64,000 nt of DNA from UBA9214 sp964443845 (GTDB lineage: Bacteria > Pseudomonadota > Gammaproteobacteria > UBA9214). Of this stretch, positions 42,065-51,153 are shown one piece after another (position 1 is the stretch's first letter; every line of letters starts with the position of its first letter). The notes beneath the pieces were generated by a model. It was not told where the DNA came from, made no database searches, and worked only from the letters and a program-made list of their open reading frames with translations. The stretch covers positions 1-64,000 of the forward strand of contig CAYUFA010000008.1 of assembly GCA_964443845.1 (NCBI GenBank), given 5' to 3'. Both the position numbers and the translations under genes were made by a program.

Positions 42065-44467
42065 TCAGATATCCAGGTTGGCGACGGACAAGGCATTCTG
42101 TTCGATAAAATCGCGACGAGGTTCCACCTGGTCCCCCATCAGGGTGGTGAAGATATCATCCGAGCCGACGGCGTCCTCGATCTGTACCTGTAGCAGGCGG
42201 CGGGTTTCCGGATCCAGCGTGGTTTCCCATAACTGTTCGGGATTCATTTCACCGAGGCCCTTGTAGCGCTGGATGTGCTGGCCACGCTTGGCCTCGTCCA
42301 TCAACCAGCCCAGAGCCTGTTTGAAGGAGTTGACCGGCTCCTTGCGCTCTCCGCGCTCCACGTACGCATCGGGTCCCAACAGCCCGTCGAGCTGCTGACC
42401 GAGGGCGGCCAGCTGCTGGTATTCGGTACTGACGAAAAAGTCCTGCCCGATGACCTGTTCCTTGGCGACGATCCCGTGGGTCCACTTGCCCACCAGCACA
42501 CTGTGCTCGCCGAGTATTTCATACTGGTAGCGCTGACCGCTGCCCAGCTCGGCGTTGATACGGCTGATCAGTTCCGCAAACCATTCGTTCAGTGCCCGGG
42601 AATCGAGCGCCGCCGTTTCGATGCGCGGCAGGTAGATCATCTTTTCCAGCAATACCGGATCGTAGCGGCGCGACAGACGCCGCAGTGTGGACATCACGGC
42701 CATGTAGTCGTGAGCCAGTCCTTCCAGGGCCGGGCCGGCCAGGGGCGGAGCTTCCGGGTTTACATGCAGACGCGCATCCGTGATCGCCGTGGTGAGCAGC
42801 ATCGCATCCAGCGCGGAATCATCCTTAACATATTGTTCTTGCTTGCCTTTTTTTACCTTATACAAGGGTGGCTGAGCGATGTAGATATGACCGCGCTCGA
42901 TCAGTTCGGGCATCTGGCGGTAGAAGAAGGTCAGTAACAGGGTCCGGATATGAGACCCATCCACGTCGGCATCCGTCATGATGATGATGCGGTGATAACG
43001 CAGCTTCTCGACGTTGAATTCTTCCCGGCCGATCCCGCAACCCAATGCGGTGATGAGGGTACCCACTTCCGCCGAGGACAGCATCTTGTCGAACCGCGCC
43101 TTTTCCACGTTGAGGATCTTTCCCTTCAACGGGAGGATCGCCTGGGTGCGCCGGTCGCGTCCCTGCTTTGCGGACCCCCCCGCCGAGTCACCCTCCACCA
43201 GAAACAATTCCGAAAGGGCCGGATCGCGCTCCTGGCAATCGGCCAGTTTACCGGGCAAGCCCGCAATATCGAGTGCCCCTTTGCGACGGGTCATCTCACG
43301 TGCCTTGCGCGCCGCCTCCCGGGCACGGGCGGCATCGATGATCTTGGTCGTGATAGCCTTTGCCTCGGCCGGACTTTCCAGCAGGAAACCCTGAAATTTC
43401 TCGCTAACCGTGGACTCCACGATCCCCTTGATCTCGGAGGAGACCAGCTTGTCCTTGGTCTGCGAGGAAAACTTCGGATCCGGCATCTTGACCGACAACA
43501 CCGCGGTCAGGCCTTCGCGGGCATCGTCCCCGGTGGTGGACACCTTGGCCTTGCGCACCATCCCTTCCTTTTCCATGTACTGGTTCAGGGTGCGGGTCAG
43601 AGCGCCACGATAGCCGGCCAGGTGCGTTCCCCCATCGCGTTGCGGGATGTTGTTGGTAAAACAAAAGATATTTTCCTGGTAGGAATCATTCCACTGCATC
43701 GCGAGTTCCACCCCGACGCCATCCCGTTCGCCGGAGAAATAGAACACCGACGGGTGTACGGGGGTTTTCTTGCGATTGAGGTGCTCCACAAAGGCGCGAA
43801 TCCCGCCCTGGTATTCAAAAACATCTTCCTTGTCACTGCGCTCATCCACCAGGCGAATCCGCACCCCGGAATTCAAAAAGGAAAGTTCTCTCAATCGCTT
43901 GGCAAGGATATCGTAATGGAATTCCGTCGCGGTGAAGATCTGCCGGCTGGGCTTGAAGCGGATTTCGGTGCCGGTCCGGTCGGTTTCACCGGTTTCAGCC
44001 AGGGGAGCCTGCGGCACACCCATCCGGTATTCCTGGAAGTGAATCCGGCCATTGCGATAGATGAGCAGCCGCAGGGTTTCGGACAATGCATTCACCACAG
44101 ACACCCCGACTCCGTGCAGACCGCCGGAAACCTTGTAGGAATTGTCGTCGAATTTTCCACCGGCATGCAGCACGGTCATGATCACTTCCGCCGCGGAAAC
44201 GCCTTCCTCGGTGTGCAGGTCGACGGGAATCCCCCGGCCATTATCAGTGACCGTGACCGAATCATCGGTATGCAGGATTACGTTGATCTCACTACAGTGC
44301 CCGGCCAGGGCCTCGTCGATCGAGTTATCCACCACTTCGAACACCATGTGGTGCAGACCGGTCCCGTCATCGGTATCCCCGATATACATTCCGGGGCGTT
44401 TGCGTACGGCATCCAGCCCCTTTAATACCTTGATATTGGATGAATCGTAGGTGTCTTTCGTAGCCAT
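42065..44467 (-). CDS. gyrB: DNA gyrase subunit B
   Basis: ATPase subunit of gyrase; 800 residues. SSNIKVLKGLDAVRKRPGMY is the canonical N-terminus, then the GHKL ATP-binding motifs, DALSE-type NALSETLRLLIYRN, TOPRIM motifs LFLVEGDSAGG and MTDADVDGSHIRTLLL. ATG 44467 is preferred over an ATG at 44494 that overlaps the recF stop, because AAGGAG precedes 44467. Last gene of the dnaA-dnaN-recF-gyrB cluster. Confidence 0.98.
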   Translation of the reverse strand: MATKDTYDSSNIKVLKGLDAVRKRPGMYIGDTDDGTGLHHMVFEVVDNSIDEALAGHCSEINVILHTDDSVTVTDNGRGIPVDLHTEEGVSAAEVIMTVLHAGGKFDDNSYKVSGGLHGVGVSVVNALSETLRLLIYRNGRIHFQEYRMGVPQAPLAETGETDRTGTEIRFKPSRQIFTATEFHYDILAKRLRELSFLNSGVRIRLVDERSDKEDVFEYQGGIRAFVEHLNRKKTPVHPSVFYFSGERDGVGVELAMQWNDSYQENIFCFTNNIPQRDGGTHLAGYRGALTRTLNQYMEKEGMVRKAKVSTTGDDAREGLTAVLSVKMPDPKFSSQTKDKLVSSEIKGIVESTVSEKFQGFLLESPAEAKAITTKIIDAARAREAARKAREMTRRKGALDIAGLPGKLADCQERDPALSELFLVEGDSAGGSAKQGRDRRTQAILPLKGKILNVEKARFDKMLSSAEVGTLITALGCGIGREEFNVEKLRYHRIIIMTDADVDGSHIRTLLLTFFYRQMPELIERGHIYIAQPPLYKVKKGKQEQYVKDDSALDAMLLTTAITDARLHVNPEAPPLAGPALEGLAHDYMAVMSTLRRLSRRYDPVLLEKMIYLPRIETAALDSRALNEWFAELISRINAELGSGQRYQYEILGEHSVLVGKWTHGIVAKEQVIGQDFFVSTEYQQLAALGQQLDGLLGPDAYVERGERKEPVNSFKQALGWLMDEAKRGQHIQRYKGLGEMNPEQLWETTLDPETRRLLQVQIEDAVGSDDIFTTLMGDQVEPRRDFIEQNALSVANLDI

Positions 44468-44493
44468 CGGGGCTCCTTCCGGTGAACGGGGCA

Positions 44494-45630
44494 TTATATC
44501 ACTTCATGGATAACACCGTGTTCCACGTGAAACTCCCGAATTTCCGGCCAGCCGCTGCCGCACACCGCCGGGCTGGAGATCTGGCTGACAAACACCTGGA
44601 CATGCAAATCCCGTAATGCCTGAAAAGCGAGCGCCTGGGTCGCCGCATCCAGCTCGCTGGGCAAATCATCCAGCAAAAACGCCCCGGGTGCGTGACCACG
44701 CGCCTGCTGCAAGCGGAGCTGGGCGAGCAGAAATGCCACCAGCAGGGCCTTTTGCTGCCCCCGGGAACAATGCCCCTCGATATCATGGCCATCGATCGAC
44801 AGGCGGTAGTCCGCGCGGTGCACCCCGTGCTGGGTGGTTCCGTACAGGCGATCCCGCTCCAGTCCAGCGGCCAATGCCTCCGCCAGCGAGGCCGCGACCG
44901 GCCAGCCGGGCTGGTAGCGAAGACTCGCGTCCGATCCCGGAAGCAGCACACTCAGTTCGCGAGCCAGGAACACCGTCAGCTCGTCGAGATAGGTACGCCG
45001 CAAGCGATCTACGGCCGTTGCGGTTTCCACCAGTTCTTCATCCCAGACCCGGACCAGCCGGTTGATCGCCTGGGCGCGCAAGGCGGCGTTACGCTGCCGT
45101 AACGCGCGGGAATAGCGTTGCCACAGGTCACGGTAGGCAGGTTCCACGTGAAACAGGGCCCAGTCGAGCGTTTGCCGGCGAAAACGCGGACCGCCGCTGA
45201 AAATCGTGGCGGTATCCCCGCTGAGGATCTGTACGGGGAAGTTGCCGGCCAGGTCCGAGAGCCGGCGGACACTGTCACCCTTGAAATGGACCGTCAGACC
45301 CGACCGGGAGCGCTCGATTCCCAACGGGAGCAACTGGTCGCCCTGGCCGTAGATGCGGCCCACCAGCTGGTAGGCGGGCTGGCCGTAACGAATCGGTTGT
45401 TCCGGTTGATGGCTGCGAAAGGATCGCACCCGGCCCAGACAGAAGATGGCTTCCAGCAGGCTGGTCTTGCCGGAGCCGTTGGCGCCATGAATCAGGTTGA
45501 GCCCCCGGCTGAACTCAAGCGAGGCTGCGGCAATATTTCGAAAGTCGGTCACGGTCAGAGAATGCAGACCGCGCCCGGAAGGTTGGGTGCGCCCTGCTGC
45601 CGCCGTTGGCTGACACGGAGGGGATTTCAA
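44494..45630 (-). CDS. recF: DNA replication and repair protein RecF
   Basis: ATPase loading RecA at gaps; 378 residues, slightly long. LTVTDFRNIAAASLEF and Walker A GANGSGKTSLLEAIF are near the N-terminus; the ABC signature CSRGQQKALLVAFLLAQLRL and Walker B FLLDDLPSELD are near the end. The start is uncertain: TTG 45630 is used because an in-frame GTG at 45552 would cut the first conserved strand. Two FHVE-encoding segments carry parS-like sites. Confidence 0.93.
   Translation of the reverse strand: MKSPPCQPTAAAGRTQPSGRGLHSLTVTDFRNIAAASLEFSRGLNLIHGANGSGKTSLLEAIFCLGRVRSFRSHQPEQPIRYGQPAYQLVGRIYGQGDQLLPLGIERSRSGLTVHFKGDSVRRLSDLAGNFPVQILSGDTATIFSGGPRFRRQTLDWALFHVEPAYRDLWQRYSRALRQRNAALRAQAINRLVRVWDEELVETATAVDRLRRTYLDELTVFLARELSVLLPGSDASLRYQPGWPVAASLAEALAAGLERDRLYGTTQHGVHRADYRLSIDGHDIEGHCSRGQQKALLVAFLLAQLRLQQARGHAPGAFLLDDLPSELDAATQALAFQALRDLHVQVFVSQISSPAVCGSGWPEIREFHVEHGVIHEVI
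44519..44534. other. parS-like site 1, inside recF
   Basis: TGTTCCACGTGAAACT matches the ParB recognition palindrome TGTTTCACGTGAAACA at 14 of 16 positions. It encodes FHVEH in the recF frame near the C-terminus. Confidence 0.65.
45140..45155. other. parS-like site 2, inside recF
   Basis: GGTTCCACGTGAAACA matches the ParB recognition palindrome at 14 of 16 positions and encodes FHVEP in recF. It lies 621 bp from site 1. parA and parB are at 56.9-58.7 kb. Confidence 0.65.
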
Positions 45631-45866
45631 GCGATCCAGTCCAGCGCCGGGGGATCGGTGCGGGGGAGGGCCCTGGAAAGCTGCCCTGCCGAATGAGGCA
45701 CGGGGAATTGCCCGGTGATCCGTTTTCGCGAGCCGCGCGCCTGGTGCAGGACCGGCCAGAGGAGGATGTCCACGGGTTGCTCCGGAAGGTTCGATACCGT
45801 GGGAGGTGACAACGTGGGTTCAGCTGGATACATGCAAGCCCTTGGCCGGCTGGCGCAACAGCGAGG

Positions 45867-46967
45867 CTAGAGTCGCATCGGCATTACCACGTAGCGGCAG
45901 GCGTCGTTGCCAGGCTGCTGGATCAGGGCACTGCTGTTGGCGTCACTCAGCATTACCTCCACCTCGGGGTGGCCAAGGACATTCAGGACATCCAGCAGGT
46001 AGGTGACGTTGAAGCCGACGACCAGGTTTTCATCCTCGTAACGGGCATCGACTTCTTCCACAGCCTCCTCTTGCTCCGGGTTATGTGCTTGTATTTTAAT
46101 AATATTTTTAGAAATATCCAGACGTATGCCACGGTATTTCTCGTTGGACAGGATGGATGTCCGGGTCAGCGCCTGGCGTAACAGCTCCCGGTCCACCAGC
46201 AGTTTTTTGTCTGCCGATTTCGGGACGACCCGCTGGTAGTCCGGGAAACGTCCGTCGATGAGCTTTGAGGTAAACCGCAACTCGTCCGTGGTGATGCGGA
46301 TGTGGTTGGAGCCGATTTCGACCTGCAGCGGATTGTCGGATTCCTCCAGCAGGCGTTGCAGTTCCTGGACACCCTTGCGCGGGACGATGACCTGCAGTTC
46401 CTCCGCTGCACCGGTTTCCGCCGTGATCTGACAAAGCGCGAGGCGATGTCCGTCCGTGGCAACGGCGCGCAGTACACCGGGAGCCGGTTCCAGCATCAGG
46501 CCATTGAGGTAATAGCGGACGTCCTGTTGTGCCATGGCGAAACTGGTCTTCTCGATCAGCTGCAGCAGGTCGCTTTGCGGCAAGGCGATCCGGTGCGCAC
46601 TCTTGATCTTGTCGATGACCGGAAATTCACTGGCCGGCAGGGTTGCCAGGGTGAAGCGGCTTTTCCCGGATTTTACCAGGGCACGGTCGTTCCTGACGGA
46701 AATATCCAGCTCCGCTGCTTCCGGGAGCGCACGACAGATGTCGAGGAGCTTGCGTGCCGGCAGCGTAATGTCACCGGCCTCGGTTACCACGACGTTGACC
46801 TGTGCCTGTAATTCCACCTCGAGGTCGGTGGTCGTCAGTTTCACCTGTTTCTTCCCGGCGTTGACCAGGACATTACCCAGTACCGGCAGGGTCTGGCGTC
46901 GTTCCACGACACCGATGACCTGTTGCAGTGGCTTGAGGAAAGCTTCTCTCTGAATGGTGAATTTCAT
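45867..46967 (-). CDS. dnaN: DNA polymerase III beta sliding clamp
   Basis: Ring-shaped processivity clamp; 366 residues, standard length, three repeated clamp domains. MKFTIQREAFLKPLQQVIGV and RRQTLPVLGNVLV at the N-terminus, ATDGHRLALCQ in the middle and the C-terminal YVVMPMRL with the conserved hydrophobic pocket edge. The 236 bp between it and recF contain no supported gene. Confidence 0.98.
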   Translation of the reverse strand: MKFTIQREAFLKPLQQVIGVVERRQTLPVLGNVLVNAGKKQVKLTTTDLEVELQAQVNVVVTEAGDITLPARKLLDICRALPEAAELDISVRNDRALVKSGKSRFTLATLPASEFPVIDKIKSAHRIALPQSDLLQLIEKTSFAMAQQDVRYYLNGLMLEPAPGVLRAVATDGHRLALCQITAETGAAEELQVIVPRKGVQELQRLLEESDNPLQVEIGSNHIRITTDELRFTSKLIDGRFPDYQRVVPKSADKKLLVDRELLRQALTRTSILSNEKYRGIRLDISKNIIKIQAHNPEQEEAVEEVDARYEDENLVVGFNVTYLLDVLNVLGHPEVEVMLSDANSSALIQQPGNDACRYVVMPMRL

Positions 46968-47168
46968 AAGTAAATATCTTTAATGTTTAATATTCCTGCT
47001 GTTACTACAAGCCCGGCGACCTATTGTGGATAACCGGCTATTGCAAAGCAATTACAGGCAGTTGTCGGAAGGATAACCACATGCCCGACGCCCCTGAAAC
47101 ACTGTGGAGTCATTGTGGATAACCGGGGATAACCCGCAGGGCATTCTGTTATCCACAGCTTGTCCAGA
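46968..47168. other. Probable replication-origin element between dnaN and dnaA
   Basis: Three perfect DnaA boxes are present: TGTGGATAA at 47025-47033 and 47114-47122, and TTATCCACA at 47149-47157; CGGGGATAA at 47123-47131 is a weaker one. An AT-rich stretch (46968-46996, AAATATCTTTAATGTTTAAT) beside them could be the unwinding element. Genes diverge around this area (minus to the left, plus from rpmH rightward), as expected for oriC. A regulatory role for dnaN/dnaA alone is the alternative. Confidence 0.6.
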
Positions 47169-48512
47169 TTATGCGGTCAGGGTTCTCAACAGGTTGTTGT
47201 AATCTTCCTGGATCCGGAAGTCTGTCTCGCATAACTCCTTGACCTTGCGACAGGCGTGCAGCACGGTCGTGTGATCGCGGCCGCCGAAGGCCTCGCCGAT
47301 TTCCGGCAGGCTGTGCGATGTCAGTTCCTTGGCCAGGGCCATGGCAATCTGTCGCGGCCGGGTGATGGTCCGGCTGCGGCGCGCGGAAGACAGGTCGGAC
47401 AGTCGGATCTTGTAGTATTCCACAACCACCTTCTGGATGTTGCTGATGGTGACCAGCTTGTCCTGCAGCGCGAGGACGTCCCGCAGTGCCTCGCGGGTGA
47501 GGTCAAGCGTGATCGGGCTGCCGGAGAAACGGGCACTGGCGATCACCCGGCGCAGTGCGCCTTCGAGCTCACGAATGTTGGACTGTATGCGTTTGGCGAT
47601 GAAAAAGGCGACGTCCGAGGGCAGTTCGATCGAACTCTGGGATGCCTTGCTCAGCAGGATCGCCACGCGGGTTTCCAGTTCTGCGGGCTCGATGGCCGCG
47701 GTCAGGCCCCAGCCGAATCGGGACTTCAGGCGGTCCTCCAGCCCTTCGACCTCCTTGGGGTAGCGGTCGCAGGTCAGAATGACCTGTTGTTGGCCTTCCA
47801 GCAACGCATTGAATGTATGAAAAAATTCTTCCTGTGAACGTTCCTTTTTCGCGAAAAACTGGATATCGTCAATCAGCAGGGCGTCCACGGTCCGGTAGTA
47901 GCGCTTGAATTCGTTGATGGCATTGTGCTGGAGGGCGCGCACCATGTCCGCGACGAAGCGTTCCGAATGCAGGTAGACGACACGGGCTCCGGGACGGCTG
48001 TGCAGGATCATGTTGCCGACCGCATGCATGAGATGGGTCTTGCCAAGGCCTACCCCGCCATAGATAAACAAGGGATTGTAGGCGCCCCCGGGATTTTCTC
48101 CGACCTGCATGGATGCGGCACGCGCGAGCTGGTTGGATTTTCCGCTGACGAACGAATCGAAGGTGAAGTCCGGGTTGAGATTGGACTTGTGCGGTACCGG
48201 TGCTGCGGGTGCGCTGTGTGGTTCGCTAGCGGGCTGGGTCAGCGCCGGGTTGTCCGCGGCCGGGGGTTTTTTACTGCCGATATCGAGCTGCAGCTGGGTA
48301 TCGCCGTGCGGGCCGATCTCGTGCAGCGCCTGTGAAATCGTTTTGAAATGGTGTTTGCGTACCCAGTCGAGCACGAACTGGTTGGGGGCCAGCAGGCGCA
48401 GGTGATCGCCGCTCTCGATGGCATGCAGGGGTCGGATCCAGGTGTTGAACTGTTGTTCCGGCAGCTCATGTTCCAGCCGAACCAGGCATTTCTGCCAGAG
48501 AGTGGCTTCCAC
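47169..48512 (-). CDS. dnaA: Chromosomal replication initiator DnaA
   Basis: Initiator ATPase; 447 residues. Domain I (LWQKCLVRLEHELPEQQFNTWIR region, 1-85), a Pro/Ala-rich linker (85-115), AAA+ domain with Walker A GGVGLGKTHLMHA and Walker B LLIDDIQFFA, and domain IV with the DnaA-box signature FGGRDHTTVLHACRKV. The mRNA-proximal region contains a DnaA box, so autoregulation is likely. Confidence 0.98.
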   Translation of the reverse strand: MEATLWQKCLVRLEHELPEQQFNTWIRPLHAIESGDHLRLLAPNQFVLDWVRKHHFKTISQALHEIGPHGDTQLQLDIGSKKPPAADNPALTQPASEPHSAPAAPVPHKSNLNPDFTFDSFVSGKSNQLARAASMQVGENPGGAYNPLFIYGGVGLGKTHLMHAVGNMILHSRPGARVVYLHSERFVADMVRALQHNAINEFKRYYRTVDALLIDDIQFFAKKERSQEEFFHTFNALLEGQQQVILTCDRYPKEVEGLEDRLKSRFGWGLTAAIEPAELETRVAILLSKASQSSIELPSDVAFFIAKRIQSNIRELEGALRRVIASARFSGSPITLDLTREALRDVLALQDKLVTISNIQKVVVEYYKIRLSDLSSARRSRTITRPRQIAMALAKELTSHSLPEIGEAFGGRDHTTVLHACRKVKELCETDFRIQEDYNNLLRTLTA

Positions 48513-48579
48513 GATTCCCCCTTGTTTCCCCGATGACCGAACCAGCGCAGGTCGGGGAGTCTATACCGCTCCTGTACAG

Positions 48580-48588
48580 TTATCCACA
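48580..48588 (+). promoter_or_regulatory. DnaA box upstream of dnaA
   Basis: Perfect TTATCCACA in the dnaA-rpmH divergent region, 68 bp upstream of the dnaA ATG. Suited to DnaA autoregulation or as an outlying origin box. Confidence 0.7.
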
Positions 48589-48619
48589 CCCGCAGATAAC
48601 CCATTGAGATGGCAGTCAG

Positions 48620-48649
48620 TTGACATTTCAGCCCGTGTAACAGTACCCT
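48620..48649 (+). promoter_or_regulatory. Predicted promoter of rpmH-rnpA operon
   Basis: Perfect TTGACA at 48620-48625 followed after 18 bp by TACCCT (48644-48649), a weak -10. It lies about 60 bp before rpmH. Confidence 0.45.
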
Positions 48650-48709
48650 TTGCGCCCTTTCACGCCAGTGGGCGTGGGATTGCAACCCCGGATGAATGCG
48701 TGACGTGAC

Positions 48710-48844
48710 ATGAAAAGAACTTTTCAACCCAGCAACCTGAAGCGCAAACGGACACACGGTTTTCGCGCGCGCATGAGCACCAAGAATGGCCGTCGCGTGA
48801 TCAATGCCCGTCGCGCCAAGGGTCGTGCACGTCTGTCCGTATAA
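48710..48844 (+). CDS. rpmH: 50S ribosomal protein L34
   Basis: 44-residue basic ribosomal protein with the complete family sequence pattern: MKRTFQPSNLKRKRTHGFR at the start and NARRAKGRARLSV at the end. ATG 48710. Divergent from dnaA, first gene of the rpmH-rnpA-yidD-yidC-mnmE cluster. Confidence 0.97.
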   Translation: MKRTFQPSNLKRKRTHGFRARMSTKNGRRVINARRAKGRARLSV

Positions 48845-48854
48845 CCCGATTGAC

Positions 48855-49232
48855 TTGTGTCCCGCAGCGCAGTGCTTTCCCGTCCGCGCGCGACTGACCC
48901 GGCCGGCTGAGTTCCAGCGCGTATTCAACCACTGCGAGTACCGCGTCGGTAACCGCTGGGTCACCCTGCTGGCGGCACCCAACGACAAGGGACACCCGCG
49001 GCTGGGGCTGGCGATCTCGCGCAAGGTGGCACGGACCGCCGTTGCCCGTAACCGCATCAAGCGGGTGTGCCGGGAAAGCTTCCGGCACCGGCAGTCCGAG
49101 CTGGCTGCACTGGATGTGGTGGTGCTCGGACGTAGCGGCGTTGCCGGCCAGTCTTCCAGGACGCTGGGCAGCGCAATGGACAGGATCTGGACACAACTGG
49201 TTTCGACATGCGCTGGCTCATCATCCAACTGA
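48855..49232 (+). CDS. rnpA: Ribonuclease P protein component
   Basis: Protein cofactor of RNase P; about 125 residues. Family signature ARNRIKRVCRESFR plus RLGLAISRKVARTA and LDVVVLGRSG. The start is not certain: TTG 48855 is used, giving MCPAAQCFPVRARLTRPAEF; a GTG at 48825 inside rpmH is an alternative. The end overlaps yidD by 25 bp. Confidence 0.92.
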   Translation: MCPAAQCFPVRARLTRPAEFQRVFNHCEYRVGNRWVTLLAAPNDKGHPRLGLAISRKVARTAVARNRIKRVCRESFRHRQSELAALDVVVLGRSGVAGQSSRTLGSAMDRIWTQLVSTCAGSSSN

Positions 49233-49450
49233 TCCGTGGCTATCGCTTGCTCCTCAGTCCCTGGCTGGGTAACCATTGCCGGTTCCACCCCACCTGTTCC
49301 GAGTATGCCATCACCGCACTCGAGCGCTTCGGCATCCTGCGTGGCTGCTGGCTGGCGCTGATGCGCCTGCTGCGTTGTCACCCCTGGAGTCCCGGCGGCC
49401 TGGACCCGGTACCGGAACACGAGCACAACCCCGGACACAGCCATGGATAA
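49208..49450 (+). CDS. yidD: Membrane protein insertion efficiency factor YidD
   Basis: 80-residue amphipathic, membrane-associated protein helping YidC/Sec insertion. LIRGYRLLLSPWLGNHCRFH and PTCSEYAITALERFG with LRCHPWSPGGLDPVP are the family signature with three cysteines. Overlaps rnpA and yidC at its two ends. Confidence 0.95.
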   Translation: MRWLIIQLIRGYRLLLSPWLGNHCRFHPTCSEYAITALERFGILRGCWLALMRLLRCHPWSPGGLDPVPEHEHNPGHSHG

Positions 49451-51119
49451 TCCACGCCTGCTTCTGTTCATCGCGCTGGCATTCGTCATGATGCTGTTGT
49501 GGCAGGCGTGGCAACACGATTACGGCCATGCCCCGGGACAGGAGGCCGCCACGTCGGCGCAGCAGGAAACCGCCACGCCGGCCACGCCAACCGGCGCGCA
49601 ACCACCCGCTGCACCCGCCGCCGAGGACTTGCCCGGCACCAGGAAACCGGCATCCGCCACCGCATCCGGCCAGGCTGTCCAGGTGTTGCAAACCGGCAAG
49701 CAGATTACCGTGCAGACCGATCTGTACCGGATCGTGATCGATGCGCACGGCGGGGATCTCAGGCAGGCGGAACTGCTGCGCTATCCCGCCACCGGTGCAA
49801 AGGATTCGCCGCCCTTCCGCCTGCTGAACGGCAAACTACCGGACCTGTTCGTGGTTCAGTCCGGGCTGCGCACCGACTCCGGCGTGGAGCCGACCCACCA
49901 TGTCGTCTACCAGGTGGAACAGGACAGCTACCGCATGGGGGCTAACGAGGACACCCTGGTCGTGCCCCTGTTGTGGCGCAGTCCGCAGGGGGTCGAGGTG
50001 GTCAAGCGCTACACCTTTCACCGTGGCAGCTACGTCATCGATATCGAGCACCTGGTGAATAATCACGGTACCCAGGCCTGGACCGGGCGCCAGTACGATC
50101 AGCTGCAGCGTACCGAGGCAACGTCGGTGATACAGAACAAGTTCGTGCATACCTATACGGGCGGCGTGGTATACAGCCCCGAGGAAAAATACGAAAAGAT
50201 CAAGTTCAAGGACATGCAGAAGCAGGCCCTGGATCGAACCATTACCGACGGGTGGGCGGCCATGGTCCAGCACTATTTCGTGGGCGCGTTGATCCCGGAA
50301 CGCAGCAAGGCCGACCGTTACTACACCAAGGCGCTCGATGACTCGCGCTTTGTCATCGGGATGATCGCGCCGGACCGCACCGTGGCTCCCGGTGCCAGCA
50401 CGGTCTTCCGGATCCGCCTGTACCTGGGACCGAAACTGCAGGACGTCATGAAACGGGTTGCCCCGGGACTGGAACTGACCGTGGACTACGGCAAGCTCAC
50501 GGTACTCGCAGAACCGGTGTTCTGGTTGCTGAAGACGATACATGGCCTGATCGGAAACTGGGGGTGGGCCATCATCCTCGTCACCATGCTGATCAAGCTC
50601 GCCTTCTACAAGCTGTCCGAGACCAGTTACCGGTCAATGGCAAACATGCGCAAACTGGCTCCCCGGCTGAAATCGCTCAAGGAGCGCTACGGAGACGATC
50701 GCCAGAAACTCAACCAGGCGATGATGGAGCTGTACAAGAAAGAAAAGATCAACCCGCTGGGCGGCTGCCTGCCGATCGTGGTGCAGATACCCGTATTCAT
50801 CGCGCTCTACTGGGTGCTGCTGGACAGCGTCGAACTGCGCCAGGCGCCGTTTATCCTGTGGATCCACGACCTGTCGGCACCGGACCCGTTTTACATCCTG
50901 CCGCTGTTGATGGGTGTGACCATGCTGATCCAGCAAAAGCTCAACCCGGCACCGATGGATCCGATCCAGGCCAAGGTGATGATGGTGCTGCCGGTCGTGT
51001 TCACGGTGTTTTTCGCCTTCTTCCCGTCCGGCCTGGTCCTCTACTGGGTGGTCAACAATACCCTGTCCATCACGCAGCAGTCGGTGATCACCCGCCGGAT
51101 CGAACGCGGCGGCAAGTAG
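49443..51119 (+). CDS. yidC: Membrane protein insertase YidC
   Basis: Inner-membrane insertase, 558 residues, long gram-negative form. TM1 (about 5-22), a Pro/Ala-rich linker, the large periplasmic P1 domain (about 70-340), then TM2-TM6 (about 360-545). The conserved groove and C1 loop are in LAPRLKSLKERYGDDRQKLN and MELYKKEKINPLGGCLP. mnmE starts 34 bp later. Confidence 0.97.
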   Translation: MDNPRLLLFIALAFVMMLLWQAWQHDYGHAPGQEAATSAQQETATPATPTGAQPPAAPAAEDLPGTRKPASATASGQAVQVLQTGKQITVQTDLYRIVIDAHGGDLRQAELLRYPATGAKDSPPFRLLNGKLPDLFVVQSGLRTDSGVEPTHHVVYQVEQDSYRMGANEDTLVVPLLWRSPQGVEVVKRYTFHRGSYVIDIEHLVNNHGTQAWTGRQYDQLQRTEATSVIQNKFVHTYTGGVVYSPEEKYEKIKFKDMQKQALDRTITDGWAAMVQHYFVGALIPERSKADRYYTKALDDSRFVIGMIAPDRTVAPGASTVFRIRLYLGPKLQDVMKRVAPGLELTVDYGKLTVLAEPVFWLLKTIHGLIGNWGWAIILVTMLIKLAFYKLSETSYRSMANMRKLAPRLKSLKERYGDDRQKLNQAMMELYKKEKINPLGGCLPIVVQIPVFIALYWVLLDSVELRQAPFILWIHDLSAPDPFYILPLLMGVTMLIQQKLNPAPMDPIQAKVMMVLPVVFTVFFAFFPSGLVLYWVVNNTLSITQQSVITRRIERGGK

Positions 51120-51153
51120 CGGTTCCACCTGCACCGTCATTCCGGTGACCGGC

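Noticed and set aside
44468..44494. gyrB starting at ATG 44494, overlapping the recF stop as TAATG
   Set aside because: ATG 44467 has AAGGAG at the proper distance and begins the conserved N-terminus, so the longer form is less likely.
45631..45866. Small open frames between recF and dnaN
   Set aside because: No ribosome site, no conserved features and overlapping frames on both strands; treated as non-coding.
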